From contig JAYKAV010003083.1 of NCBI GenBank assembly GCA_035582835.1, positions 429,401 to 493,400 of the forward strand: a DNA stretch of 64,000 nt, read 5' to 3'. Both the position numbers and the translations under genes were made by a program. The notes under the pieces were generated by a model. It searched no databases, had not been told where the DNA came from, and worked only from the letters and a program-made list of their open reading frames with translations. Of this stretch, positions 40,401-49,929 are shown piece after piece. The stretch is from Phoebastria nigripes. Lineage: Eukaryota > Chordata > Aves > Procellariiformes > Diomedeidae. Within the stretch, counting starts at the first letter, position 1, and the number at the start of each line of letters is the position of its first letter.

Positions 40401-43400
40401 GCTGAGACTGCTTTTTATACAGCAGATGCCAGTGTGAATTTTCATTTTGTTCTTTAATTGCTAATAGCTTTTTGATAATTGAACACTACTGGAAGAAAGG
40501 GGAACGTGGTGATGCAAGTGGTAGAGGACTGTTCGTCACAGATGGAAATAATTGGTTTGTTCACTTATTTGAGTTGGATTTTCCTTCCTAGCATCAGCCA
40601 TAGTCAGCATTGCCAGAAAATCTTGTGTTACTGTGATAAAATCAAAATGAAGGAGCAAAAGTCACCCTACTGTCTGATTAAAAGTGTGGCTATTGCTGCA
40701 GGGTGGGGAATACAAACTCTGGGCACACCTTCAAAATTGCAGTACATGAAGCTTTGAATTTGAAAAAGTGGTAAGGGCAAGGCAGGCACAGCAAAACTAT
40801 TCAGCCAGCTGAATATGAGCCGGCAGTGTGCCCAGGTGGCCAAGAAGGCCAATGGCATCCTGGCCTGTATCAGAAATAGTGTGGCCAGCAGGAGTAGGGA
40901 AGTGATCGTGCCCCTGTACTCGGCACTGGTGAGGCCGCACCTTGAATACTGTGTTCAGTTTTGGGCCCCTCACTACAAGAAGGACATTGAGGTGCTGGAG
41001 CGTGTCCAGAGGAGGGCAACGATGCTGGTGAAGGGTCTGGAGAGCAAGTCTTACGAGGAGCNNNNNNNNNNNNNNNNNNNNNNNNNNNNNNNNNNNNNNN
41101 NNNNNNNNNNNNNNNNNNNNNNNNNNNNNNNNNNNNNNNNNNNNNNNNNNNNNNNNNNNNNNNNNNNNNNNNNNNNNNNNNNNNNNNNNNNNNNNNNNNN
41201 NNNNNNNNNNNNNNNNNNNNNNNNNNNNNNNNNNNNNNNNNNNNNNNNNNNNNNNNNNNNNNNNNNNNNNNNNNNNNNNNNNNNNNNNNNNNNNNNNNNN
41301 NNNNNNNNNNNNNNNNNNNNNNNNNNNNNNNNNNNNNNNNNNGGGCATGGTGGTGTTGGGTTGATGGTTGGACTTGATGATCTTAGAGGTCTTTTCCAAC
41401 CTTAATGATTCTATGATTCTATGATTCTATGCAACAGTGCAAGGGTTTGCTTGCCCTTTGAGTACCACTGTCTCCTTGAGCTTGATAAACACACGGTTAT
41501 GCATAATAACATACATGCCCCTTTCCCAGGGAAAGAATTCCCTTTTCTCCTGTACCGCCGTCCACTGTTTGGCACAGAGGCAGCATGAGGGTCTGGGGGG
41601 GTTCTCTGTAGAGCCCTACAGAGGTCAGATGGCCAGCAGGAGCTATGCAGCCCCAGCTCTTAGCTGCTTGCTTGTAGTTACCAGTCCAATGCTTTCAGGT
41701 GCTGCTTCTGATCTCTCCCACTGGGGGCATCTCTGTATTTTCCCTTTATATGCTATCCTTGATCCGTCTGGATTGTGCGCTTCTACTACAAATAGTGCGG
41801 CTAGTTTCTAGGCAGGCACTTAGTGACTTATTCCTGTTTTAATGTAAACAATCAGGCAGTTGTATAACATTCAGTCTTGCTCTGTTGTTAAGCAGACTCT
41901 CCTTCAGAGGGAGGGCAGTGGACTTCTCCACATTTAAAACTATGCAATCTAAGGAGCAGATTGTCTTTGAAGAGTGGCTGTTGAGTTCCTTATTTCTTGT
42001 TTCCTGCTGGCTCCATAAGGAGTCACTCAGGGTACATGGGGAAGGTCTTCAAACTCCTGTAATGAGAGGAGCCTTAGGCAGATACTGTTATTTGCTCTCT
42101 GGCTCTTGGTCTTTGTGAGAGTAAGGCAAGGAAAGCATCTGTGATTCTGTAACCTTCATTCTCTCTGCAAGGGATACAGAAGGAACGGTATTGCAGCAGT
42201 GAAAATTACGTGCTGCTGCCCTGTACCTTGCAGACAGGTGAGTGGGACAGATCAGGATGGCCAACTCCTGACTTGAGTAGCAGGGCTACAGAAAGCAGGA
42301 GAGGGTAAAAGGCATTCCTCTGTGCCAGCCATTACTTCATAGATAGCAAGAATCAGAGATTGCCTTTGTTCTCACCCTAAGCCTAGCAACGTACAGACAC
42401 ATCAGCTGGCCCTGAATCAAATAGCTGTGGCCTTTGCAGAGTTGCAGCCTTCTATGCAAAAGAGAAATTATTGCACTCTGAGTGCAAACACGTGGTCCAT
42501 TGCTCAAAGCAGTCATAGGTCTTACTGTTGTTACTTATTCCCATGCAGTTTGTATGTATGGTGCTAAACATAGTAGGATTTCTTTATTAGACCATGTAGT
42601 GATGTGGCTGTTCTCTCCAAAGACCATAGGGTATCTGAAAGTCAGAGATTAATATTTGTACATACGTGATCTTGCCTCAGAGCTTTTCTGAGTGAAAGGG
42701 CCTGACTAACAACATCTGAAATACTGTAATGCAGGAAATGGATTATGACTTTTCCCATTTCCTCCAATTCTACATAATTCATTAGCAGACACTGAAAAAA
42801 AGTGTGTAAAATCAGATACATGCTATTTGCAGCTCTTCAGTATCCCATAAAGGAAAAATTAATATTAATGTTTCAACCGATTTTAACCGCTGTATCGCAT
42901 TTTGCATATGTTTTTAATTTGCTGGTCTCTTTTCCTATTTTATAATCTCATCCTTAAGGCTACCCTATTGGTTCTTTTTTTTTTTTTTTTTTTTTTTCAA
43001 ATTTTTTTTTTTTTTTTTTTTTTCTCTTTCCCTACACGATTTTTTTCAAATCTACTCTGACATGTAATTTGTATTTAAAACCTTCTTTTAAATATTTGCT
43101 GGTGAGTTGGCTGGGGAACTGTTGGGAGCGGTATTACCAGCAGAATTTTGTATTTTAACTGTGGGTTGAATTTGGCTGTTGCCTTACTTTTCTCCTATAA
43201 AAGTACAGTATGTGACACACTGGGGGGAAGAAGGGAATGTCTCAAAGAATTTTGTTAGAGCGGGTTTTCGCCATCCAGTTGGCTGAATTAGCTTGAGGCA
43301 GTGCATTTGAAGGTAAAGTGATAGCAGGTAACAGTTCCAGTAGTTGTGAACATGGCATGCTGGATGGTAGTTTCTGCAGCATGTTTGACCATTTATGTGC

Positions 43401-46400
43401 AAGGAAACAGTTTCTCAATTGAAAGAAGAGAGAAAAAGGATTCTTCTACTCTCAAGCTCCCAATGCATGTGTGTAATCTTTCTGAGAATATGAAGAGAAC
43501 ACATCCTGTTCCAGGGTTTTTCTGGTTGAATTCACATCTCTCTTGTTCAGGAAGGTGTTCCTATAAATTCCCATCCTTTCAATGTAGGAATGCAGTGATA
43601 TGAACAAGCTCTATTTTGAGTAGCTTTGTGGTAATTCAGACTTGATTCCTTCCCTTCCTGAAAGCTTACTGTGCTCTTTTTTTCAGAGATTACTTGCCTG
43701 ACTATTAAATTTAGCTGATTTCTTTTGGGTGGAATCGTAGCATAATGTGGCTGTTTGTGTCATTTAGGAACAAATCAGCATTTCAGTGTCTTGTTAACAA
43801 CAGGTTTTCTCTAATTAATTGACAATGCACTACTGGAGTAACAGTTTTGTACTCTTGAGCTCAATTCTGAAAGGTTTGTACGGAGGCAAAACAGGATTAC
43901 AGGTGGTCATTAATATCATACTGATATTTTTGTTCCCTCCCAGGAATGCTTTTTTTTTTTATTTGTGTAAATTTCTTGCTTTCTCTTCTGTTTTCTCCCT
44001 GTTCTTCTCTCTAAGCATGTTTTCTGCTTTTCTAGGACAACTAAAAGACATTGTACTTTATACGATGGGCAGCATTCCACTCTCTCAGGAGTGTGTCATA
44101 TTCCAATGGCAGAGCCGTTCTGCACCAAAACCAGAGAGGTTAGTAAATTTTGTAATAGTGTTTAGAAATGTTATTTTTGTGGCACTTATTCATGATATAG
44201 TAGTCTAATTCCCCAACACTGGACACTTTTAAGTGGGGGGCCATCTTGTCTAGACTGTACGTTTGCCAAGAAAGATTGGACCAGATGATCCTTGAGGTCC
44301 CTTCCAACCTGGTATTCTATGATTCTGTGAATTATGCATTCTTAGAATATAGAGGCAATCTGCACCTCTTTATTCCTGTTTCTCAGATGTGTCATGGTAT
44401 TAAGAAAAAAATGCAACATATGGAAGGCATGGGAAGTAAAAGATCTTGTGTCTATAGGAGCTGTCTTCCTAAGGGAGGTATGCAGAAGATGTCATTTGGC
44501 AACCTAGATTTCCCCAGGGTCTTAATAACAGGACAAAAGATCTTTATTTATCAGGTAACAAGCCAAGAGAGCAACGAAGTGGACAAAGCAGGAAGACAGA
44601 ATTAGGAATTAGTTCCTTTTTGTCCTGAATAAAACTGCGCCTATGGTAGAGGCCCTCTGCGTACTTAATAGAAAGGATTAAATAAATAGTACTTTAGCAT
44701 TCACAGAAATTACAATATTGCATTTGTGCTTTTGTGCGTTGTAGCAGTGGGTGCTGGTGGAGAGTCAAGGCTTAGTTTAAAGGATGTCAAACATAGAAAC
44801 AAGCCAAATTACGGTAGCCTCTTATTCTTAACTGTTGCTCTTAGTTTTGTCACTTCAAGATTTTTCAGGCTTCAAAACCACTTAGACTAAGCACTGTGAA
44901 ACACTGCTCTGTTTTTCAACACCTTTAATAGCTTCTGGGAGGAGTGTATCTGTGATTAAATATGCCACTTTAGCATATTCTTAGACCTGAGGAAAAGTGA
45001 AGGTGATGATTGACCTGCGCATTTTGTGCTGTTGTGGAATGCTCTGATCAGAAGCTGCAAGGAGGTACATTCTCTAGGGGCACAGGAATGCTTACAGAAT
45101 CAGTCATATCCATCTAAGAGACTTGCTCTCTGTGCAGTCAGTTACTACACTGAGCAGGACAAAGCTGAATTGTGAAGCAGGTGGCCCAATCTGTACCCAG
45201 AGCATGTACAAATATTTGTACTACTGAGCTGTTCTGCTCTTGTCACCAATTCACTTCAGTGTCATTAAAGGCTATTTTTGTTAATTGGCCAGACACAGTG
45301 TGATTTCCACCACAGGTCCACAGTACTGTTAGTAGAACAATGCTTCAGTGCACTGGGAATCAAGGTGTTTTGCAATGAAGTAAAGACATTTTAAATCTCA
45401 TGAGGAAACAAACCATTACGTATTACACATGTGCATGCTTTTGCCCTTCTACCATTGAGCAGCAAATTTTGCAAAATACTTTGCGTTTTTCATGCAACAA
45501 GGGCCTAGCCACATGCTCTTACCAAAGATTAATTGGCATATAGTTGCTTGCTGACTTTGAGCATGATGTCATGTCACAACAGATACAAGGAGTTTATTGA
45601 GAGCTAACTGTACACGTTCTGAAATGGACTAAAAACAGTGTTATTGCTGAAGTGATTGGCAATACTTCACACTGTGTCTCTTTCTCATTTTTTAAAAAAG
45701 GTCAGTAGACATGCATAATCTTTTTGCAATTTCCTGAGGCTGCAGGAAACATACATGAAGGCATACATGATTGTTAAGTAGCTAGAGACAATGTTCTTTG
45801 GGTATTACATTTTTTTAAAAGCCAGCGGAGAAATACTCCTTTTCAAACAGAGAAAAAACATTTAGGTACTTCCCGGTCTCACATGTGATCATTATCTCAT
45901 TAGCCTATGCGTTCTAATCAGCCTAACAGATGTTTTGAAGAACATGTGGTTTTGAGCTCTTAGCGAGGCTGAAAAGGGATACTTTCACTTCATTTGAAAA
46001 TACCAGATAAAAGTGACTTAAACTTTTTTCCTGGAACTATCCCTGAAAATTGTTGGGATCATTTCAGGCCAGTTTATCCTAATTCAGGGGAATTTCATAG
46101 AGAAATGTGGTAATAATAAAGCCAAAACTATCAATGTAATAGACTAATTAAGGAATTTTGCATTGAGACATCTGAAAACTTTATATTAAATTGCATTTGT
46201 GCAAATACGTGAAAATACTCTGATTTATTTGGTTTATGCACTGTACATTAAATAAGAATCTGAAAGGAGTTTATCTTTTCTCCAACTGCAAACTTTTGAA
46301 CGTAGGGTGCCTTGGTTATTACTGCTTTCAGAAACTGGGGCTCACTGCAACATCTTATAGGGAGTAAAGTTGGAACTTTGTAAAGAGTTTTGGGGAAATA

Positions 46401-49400
46401 CTGCTCAACTGTGGTTTAAGTCAAATCACAATTGAAGTTGTCTATTGATTTATTAACAACATGTAATTAACTGGCAATCAGTGAATCATATTCAGAATGA
46501 ATATCAGCAATAAACCACAATATTAGGTGTGATTAATATTAGATTAACTTACAGCATGTTAATAAACACCTACACATTTCTAAGTGTCCTTCTGTGGCTA
46601 ATTCGCAGCAGCTCTGCTTTAGCCCCACATGCATATTCATGGAGTTGCATGCACAAATACCCTTCCCCAGCACATGTGGGTTACATGCACGCCCACCCTC
46701 TTCTGGGAGTGCAGGTTTACCTGTTTACACACATCTGCAGTGGGAGATGTGGGTACTCCAGCTTTATGTGTACTTGTGCTGCTCCACACAATCCACTGAT
46801 CCACATGCCAGCGATGAGGCACCCCACAAGGTCACATAGCACACTTGAGGTATCGCTGCTTGTTGCACCCGTGTGTGGCAGGTCGACCAACCAGCTGGAG
46901 TGCAGGCTTCTCATAGCATTTTGCAGGGAGGCTGCTCCACCTGGCCTGTGTGAAGGTTGTGATGCTGACAAGGCAGCTTCTAGTGGTGTCAGACTAGGTT
47001 TTCACTGCTGCTGTGTTATGAAGGTCTCTCCTGTCCTGTCACAACTTTTCGTGCTGCTTTTATACTTCTTTTCAAACTTTTCTTTTCTGTTGATGGTCAT
47101 TTTAAACAGATGTCATCATAGTTACTTTCCCCTTCCTACTCAGGACTGTTACGGGTGTCCTAGTCCCGTTTACGCATGCTGGTACGCTCTTATTCCTACT
47201 GTATCAACTGGTGTTACCCAGGCCATTTACCAAGAGGGAAAGTCATGATGATTCTGCCATATACAAGGTCCTAGTTGGAACTGTGAAGACTAATGTGAAG
47301 TATATGGTATATGTAGAGTGTACAGCTCAGTCACTGGCATGGGAAAATGTGGTAATAATTTCTCTACAGATTCCCAGGGTACTCTTTGAAGTATATGCTT
47401 GTAAAGTTTTACTTTCAAAAAGTAAATTTCTTATTACTGTTCTCACCAGCTCAACTCCACCATGTGGTAATGTAGTGCTCAGTGGAGCATTTTCACCATT
47501 CTGTTCTCAGTGTAAGCACAGCCTAAATATCACGCAAAAATATTCTGTTTTCCAATCTTCTTGGTCTGCATTGAAAACAGTAATCCAACTGATACTAACA
47601 AAATCAGATGAGTTCAAGATCATTCCTGTTAGTAGGACTATTAATTTCTCTTGCTGGGTGAGGAAACTTGAAACTGATCCTTGGTTTTGGACAGCTGTAG
47701 CCATATGAAGCTTGACTGCTTTGTATAAAGCTAATTTCTTTTGTATCTAAGTTTTTTGATGGGACGCAAAAGCAGTGCACCAGGGGAATTATTTCCTTTT
47801 CCTGATATTGGCATGTTTTGCAGGTTCTTATTGAGACTGCCAAGAAGCTTGGGCTCCAGTGTCATTCCAAGGGGACGATGATCACAATCGAAGGCCCACG
47901 TTTCAGTTCTCGAGCAGAAAGCTTGATGTTTCGCAGCTGGGGAGCTGATGTTATCAACATGACCACAGTGCCTGAAGTGATTCTTGCGAAAGAAGCTGGA
48001 ATGAGTTATGCTAGTATTGCCATGGCAACAGATTATGATGGCTGGAAGGAACATGAAGAAGCAGTGAGTGAAACTTTTTTTCCTCTGGTTCTTGTCCTGA
48101 GGGATCTGGATGAGAACCTGTAGGTATTGATAAGAGATCACATACTGAACTAAATCTGTTCTTTCTTAAATCAGTATCACTGAGTTATTCTGGATGAACT
48201 TGTGAAAGTAAGAACAGAATAAATTGCTGCTACTTCATTCATTTTCATAAACTTGCCTCACTACTAGTAAACCTCTTGTCTGAATCAGGGGATCTGTGTG
48301 TATGAAGCTCATGAGCTCTGTGTATGAGCTTGTCTTCCTGTAATTGGTCTGGTGTTTTTTCTTTTGCAGCTCTGTGCAAAATTATGTATCTACTTTAGTT
48401 CTCCTATTTGTGTAAAATACAATCGGACATACACCCACAGAGGAAAGAAGTTTTTACTGGCTAAAAGGATCGTGGCGTTTTAAGGCTTCACCTTTTCACT
48501 TAGAGATGTATGAGTTAAATGAATTTATTTGGGTATTTAAAATGTGTGCCATCAAAGTTGAGAGACACCACTCGGTTTTATTGTATTTCTAGGTTTCAGT
48601 GGATAAAGTTCTAAAGACGCTGAAAGGGAACGCAAATAAGGCTACTAGCATACTCCTTACTGCTATACCTCAGATAGGTTCCATGGAATGGGCCGACACC
48701 CTGCACACCCTGAAAGTAAGTACACACATGAGGCTGATGAGTACTGGGGACAGTGTATGCATAGGTACACATAATACAGGTATATGTTGCAAGATGTTTC
48801 TGCTTAAATCATAACTTCTTAGAGAACATGCTTCAACAAACCAAATCCATTCAAGATGGGCAAACAAATTCGTTAAGACTCTCACACGCTTTATTGCAAA
48901 TATCTTGCTTCAGTTTTACAAGAAGTGTTACAAAAGGTAAAAAAATTAAGGACATCTATATATGGTTGATGAAGTGACTGACTAATATGTTTGGTAGCTA
49001 ACAAGTTGAAGGGCATAAAGGTTAGCATTTTTCAGTCATTTTTTCTGTTCTATCACAAAATGAAACTGACATTCATGATTTGTGTATGTAGAGCTCTGTT
49101 CTTGTAAATATTCTTGAGTGATTTTCTTCTTCAAAAAATATCTCAATGAAGTCAGTGAACGTACTTATGTGACTAGAGTGAATTGGCTCAGGTGAATAAG
49201 GTGGAGGAGGAAAATTGATCAAGGCTTCACTTCAACTGTAGTTGCTGTGGTCCTTGCAGGCTAAGGACCTCTGAAGAAAGCTGAGACTGAAGTGTTTCTT
49301 AGGCCCTATGCTTGAATGTTGCTGATGTCAAAGTTACCTGTCCCTGCATAACATGAGTATTTCATTCACTCCCAATCAGTGCACCTTTAGAGAAAGGTTT

Positions 49401-49929
49401 TTGTTCTTGATAGCTGTACTTCAAAATTGATGATGAAACATGTAGAAATCACTTTTTTTTTTAAGGAACTTCATTTTCAAAGCATTCTGATTATATTTGT
49501 AAAGAGCTTTCTATGAATGTGAAGCATGTAAGCCAGTATGCTAGCCTTAAAAACAAAAAGCAAGCTGCACAATTTTTCATTTGTAGCCTGTGAGCCTGAA
49601 GTCCTTAATTTACTTTTTCTGCAATATGACTGTTGTTCTCCATACCAATAAGCCTGTTACATAGGCTTAAAAAGTTGTAATGGCAAGTCCTTGAACTGTT
49701 GTAGGGTATGCCCTCTCTGTAATTCTTTTAACTTTTGTGGTCTTGGAGGGAGTTGGAGATACTATGCACATGGAAAGATTTANACGTTTGTAATCCAAAT
49801 GGAAGCTATGTAGTCTGCCTTTACGTTGAAAAGTAATTCTGCTCTGCATTGGCAGAGGAAGCATTCATCTACTTTAACTTTGTGTTTCAGACAACAGTGC
49901 AGTGTTCAGTCATCCTGCCAAAGCAGTAA
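22376..49929 (+). CDS. MTAP: S-methyl-5'-thioadenosine phosphorylase, complete gene in eight coding exons
   Basis: MTAP splits 5'-methylthioadenosine, a by-product of polyamine synthesis, with phosphate to give adenine and 5-methylthioribose-1-phosphate, feeding methionine and adenine salvage in the cytosol. The coding parts are 22376-22402, 26989-27075, 33814-33872, 36256-36423, 44036-44138, 47824-48063, 48593-48715 and 49891-49929. All introns are GT-AG, and the 846 coding bases give 281 residues; human MTAP has 283. Visible hallmarks in this protein's numbering are GGTG (T16), the phosphate-binding RHG (R58-H59), TTACGS (T91-A92), H135, the NMTT block (M194-T195) and TDYD (D218, D220). All match human positions after an offset of two. 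The enzyme is a trimer in the human structure. The start codon has A at -3 and G at +4, a strong context. No frameshift or internal stop is present. Identity is essentially certain. Confidence 0.97.
22403..26988 (+). other. MTAP: MTAP intron 1 (4586 bases)
   Basis: Donor GTAAGC, acceptor TGTGTAAG. It contains the right half of the CpG island and, from 23401, an antisense CR1 tail. The remainder (about 23.8-26.9 kb) is ordinary AT-rich intron in which I see no gene or other repeat. Confidence 0.9.
23401..23665 (-). mobile_element. CR1 LINE 3' end, 5'-truncated, antisense in MTAP intron 1
   Basis: The plus strand starts with TCATAGAATCATTAAGGTTGG, the reverse complement of the CR1 terminal octamers and 3' UTR. 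It continues into the reverse complement of the last part of the CR1 reverse-transcriptase frame, read on the minus strand as [20 protein letters not shown] and on to [13 protein letters not shown]. Similarity to the other CR1 copies here stops near the T-run at about 23662-23669, so only the last roughly 260 bases of the element were inserted. No target-site duplication is visible, which is usual for CR1. It lies only about 1 kb from the MTAP promoter. Confidence 0.92.
26989..27075 (+). CDS. MTAP: MTAP coding exon 2 (residues 10-38)
   Basis: Encodes [20 protein letters not shown] and then KYVDTPYGK in 87 bases, the same length as human exon 2. It carries the glycine-rich phosphate-binding loop with T16. 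The exon is flanked by acceptor ...GTGTAAG and donor GTCTGT; the donor is weaker than consensus at +3 and +4. Phase 0 on both sides. Confidence 0.96.
27640..27780 (-). mobile_element. Ancient MIR-type SINE fragment, antisense
   Basis: The plus strand reads ACAATTCCTGCCCGAAAGC, then ATTTACAGTAGGAACAGGC and AAGACAAAGGATGAGAGAG. This follows block by block the amniote MIR antisense phrase 'acagtccctgccccaaagagcttacaatctaaatagacaagacagacaaagg'. The outer ends are too decayed to set precisely. Confidence 0.5.
31830..31877 (+). repeat. 24-bp tandem duplication (two copies)
   Basis: Two adjacent 24-base units, 31830-31853 and 31854-31877, both beginning ATAAACTTGAATCT and differing at three positions. 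It sits in intron 2 and is likely a slippage or small duplication event. Confidence 0.85.
33814..33872 (+). CDS. MTAP: MTAP coding exon 3 (residues 39-57 plus two bases of R58)
   Basis: Encodes [19 protein letters not shown] and the first two bases of Arg58. The length of 59 bases equals human exon 3. Acceptor TTTTGCAG and donor AG|GTAAAT are both good. The split arginine codon puts the junction in the phosphate-binding RHG motif. Confidence 0.96.
33873..36255 (+). other. MTAP: MTAP intron 3 (2383 bases)
   Basis: Holds an imperfect 48-bp minisatellite near 34.6-34.8 kb. The rest is unremarkable AT-rich intron. The acceptor is TTTGTAG. An ATG at 36242 opens a frame that runs into exon 4, but it lies in the intron's polypyrimidine/acceptor region and is not a start. 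Confidence 0.9.
34587..34826 (+). repeat. Imperfect minisatellite, 48-bp unit, about 4-5 copies
   Basis: The clearest pair is 34683-34730 and 34731-34778, which align end to end with no gap: both run GTC(C/T)..A..(T/G)CCAT(C/G)CAG, then (A/G)..ACAGG(T/G)CT(A/G)G, then (A/G)GACA. Weaker copies precede (about 34587-34634 and 34635-34682) and follow (about 34779-34826). Because 48 is a multiple of three, one minus-strand frame stays open for 61 codons with a 16-residue periodicity. That is a consequence of the repeat, not evidence of a gene. It is GC-richer than the surrounding intron. Confidence 0.7.
36256..36423 (+). CDS. MTAP: MTAP coding exon 4 (R58-R114, both end codons split)
   Basis: Encodes [20 protein letters not shown] and continues through [20 protein letters not shown] to QFIDR. 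It has 168 bases, as in human. It contains phosphate/ribose contacts R58, H59 and T91-A92. Human RHGRQH is RHGRHH here, a Q-to-H change at residue 62 beside the catalytic pocket. Donor AG|GTGAGT is consensus. Confidence 0.97.
37722..37905 (-). mobile_element. Ancient MIR-type SINE, antisense
   Basis: The plus strand shows the typical antisense order: CCCAGAGAGCCTGCAGTTTT, then CAGATGAGGGGTGGAAGTATGG, GAAGCTAACTCTTGCAGGGGTC and CAGAGCCAGGAAATGAACCCA. These match 'acagatgaggaaactgaggcacagagaagttaagtgacttgc' and 'cagagccaggaatagaaccca' in MIR. It is the best preserved of the four old SINEs I see. Confidence 0.6.
38140..38766 (+). mobile_element. CR1 LINE, 5'-truncated, sense in MTAP intron 4
   Basis: The frame 38111-38371 reads [20 protein letters not shown] and on through [20 protein letters not shown], the C-terminal end of CR1 ORF2. 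A shifted frame follows with [20 protein letters not shown], then [17 protein letters not shown]. It ends with GTCCCTTCTAACCTCAACCATTGTGTGATTCTGTGAT, a diverged CR1 3' tail. At least one frameshift lies near 38.3 kb. It is more diverged from the other copies than they are from one another, so it is likely an older insertion or another subfamily. Confidence 0.9.
40803..41431 (+). mobile_element. CR1 LINE, 5'-truncated, sense, with internal assembly gap
   Basis: Starts at AGCCAGCTGAATATGAGCCG, encodes [20 protein letters not shown] and on to the [20 protein letters not shown] region of CR1 ORF2, then enters a run of N. After the gap it resumes at GGGCATGGTGGTGTTGGG and ends in three ATTCTATG octamers at 41408-41431. 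Sequence either side of the gap matches the copy at 53243-53827 closely, so it is the same young subfamily. Confidence 0.95.
41062..41342. other. Assembly gap (281 N) inside a CR1
   Basis: The run of N begins just after GAGGAGC and ends before GGGCATGG. Both flanks are CR1, so the missing bases are the CR1 ORF2 C-terminus and the start of the 3' UTR. No MTAP exon is lost here, because exons 4 and 5 are both present outside the gap. Confidence 0.98.
42975..43023 (+). repeat. Double poly(T) tract
   Basis: Two runs of about 23 and 22 T separated by CAAA. It could be the poly(A) tail of a minus-strand insertion, but no retrocopy body is recognisable on its left, so it is kept as a simple repeat. 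Confidence 0.85.
44036..44138 (+). CDS. MTAP: MTAP coding exon 5 (third base of R114, then T115-E148)
   Basis: Encodes [20 protein letters not shown] and then [14 protein letters not shown]. The exon has 103 bases, as in human. It is preceded by GCTTTTCTAG and followed by GTTAGT. It is the least conserved exon: the stretch 117-132 differs at most positions from human ([20 protein letters not shown]), while the second half ([12 protein letters not shown], with H135) is unchanged. It completes the Arg codon begun in exon 4, which confirms the junction. Confidence 0.95.
44139..47823 (+). other. MTAP: MTAP intron 5 (3685 bases)
   Basis: Begins with a short CR1 tail at 44.2-44.3 kb. The frame 46529-47248 stays open for 239 codons on the plus strand but shows no family signature, and I do not call it a gene. 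The rest is ordinary intron. Acceptor TATTGGCATGTTTTGCAG is good. Confidence 0.9.
44210..44332 (+). mobile_element. CR1 LINE 3' tail fragment, sense
   Basis: Shows the CR1 3' UTR phrase ATTGGACCAGATGATCCTTG, then AGGTCCCTTCCAACCTGG and the terminal octamer-type ATTCTATGATTCTGTGA. Only about the last 120 bases of an element are present. The left edge is set by eye and may be off by 20 bases. Confidence 0.8.
47824..48063 (+). CDS. MTAP: MTAP coding exon 6 (residues 149-228)
   Basis: 240 bases, phase 0 at both ends, as in human. Encodes [20 protein letters not shown], then the [12 protein letters not shown] segment, [15 protein letters not shown], and [14 protein letters not shown]194 and T195 contact the sugar, and D218 and D220 hold adenine. 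Human has Cys after the second Asp (YDCW), whereas this copy has Gly (YDGW, residue 221). Donor GCA|GTGAGT is consensus. A 101-codon open frame runs past the donor into the intron, but the true end is the splice site. Confidence 0.97.
48064..48592 (+). other. MTAP: MTAP intron 6 (529 bases)
   Basis: The shortest intron, from GTGAGT to TTGTATTTCTAG. I see no repeat or conserved element in it. Confidence 0.93.
48593..48715 (+). CDS. MTAP: MTAP coding exon 7 (residues 229-269)
   Basis: 123 bases, as in human, phase 0 at both ends. Encodes [20 protein letters not shown], then [21 protein letters not shown], ending at AAA|GTAAGT. It carries the helix whose human counterpart (V233, V236, L237) lines the methylthio pocket; V231, V234 and L235 here match. 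A frame continuing past 48715 is intron. Confidence 0.96.
48716..49890 (+). other. MTAP: MTAP intron 7 (1175 bases)
   Basis: Runs from GTAAGT to TAACTTTGTGTTTCAG. One unresolved base lies at 49783. Nothing else is recognised. Confidence 0.92.
49891..49929 (+). CDS. MTAP: MTAP coding exon 8 (residues 270-281 and stop)
   Basis: Encodes [12 protein letters not shown] followed by TAA. The 39 coding bases equal the human last exon (human NMAQFSVLLPRH). I277 stands where human has L279, a residue reported to reach into the neighbouring subunit's active site. This exon is too short to show as an open frame, so the call rests on the acceptor TTTCAG, phase and similarity. Confidence 0.93.
   Translation, partial: TTVQCSVILPKQ

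Larger units (their letters stand above)
36424..44035 (+). other. MTAP: MTAP intron 4 (7612 bases)
   Basis: The largest intron. It carries a decayed SINE (about 37.7 kb), two sense CR1 copies (38.1 and 40.8 kb), a 281-base assembly gap inside the second CR1, and a double poly(T) tract (about 43.0 kb). I see no other gene. Acceptor GCTTTTCTAG is good. Confidence 0.9.

Noticed and set aside
42975..43023. Poly(T) pair as the tail of a processed retrocopy
   Set aside because: No retrocopy body or target-site duplication could be recognised beside it.
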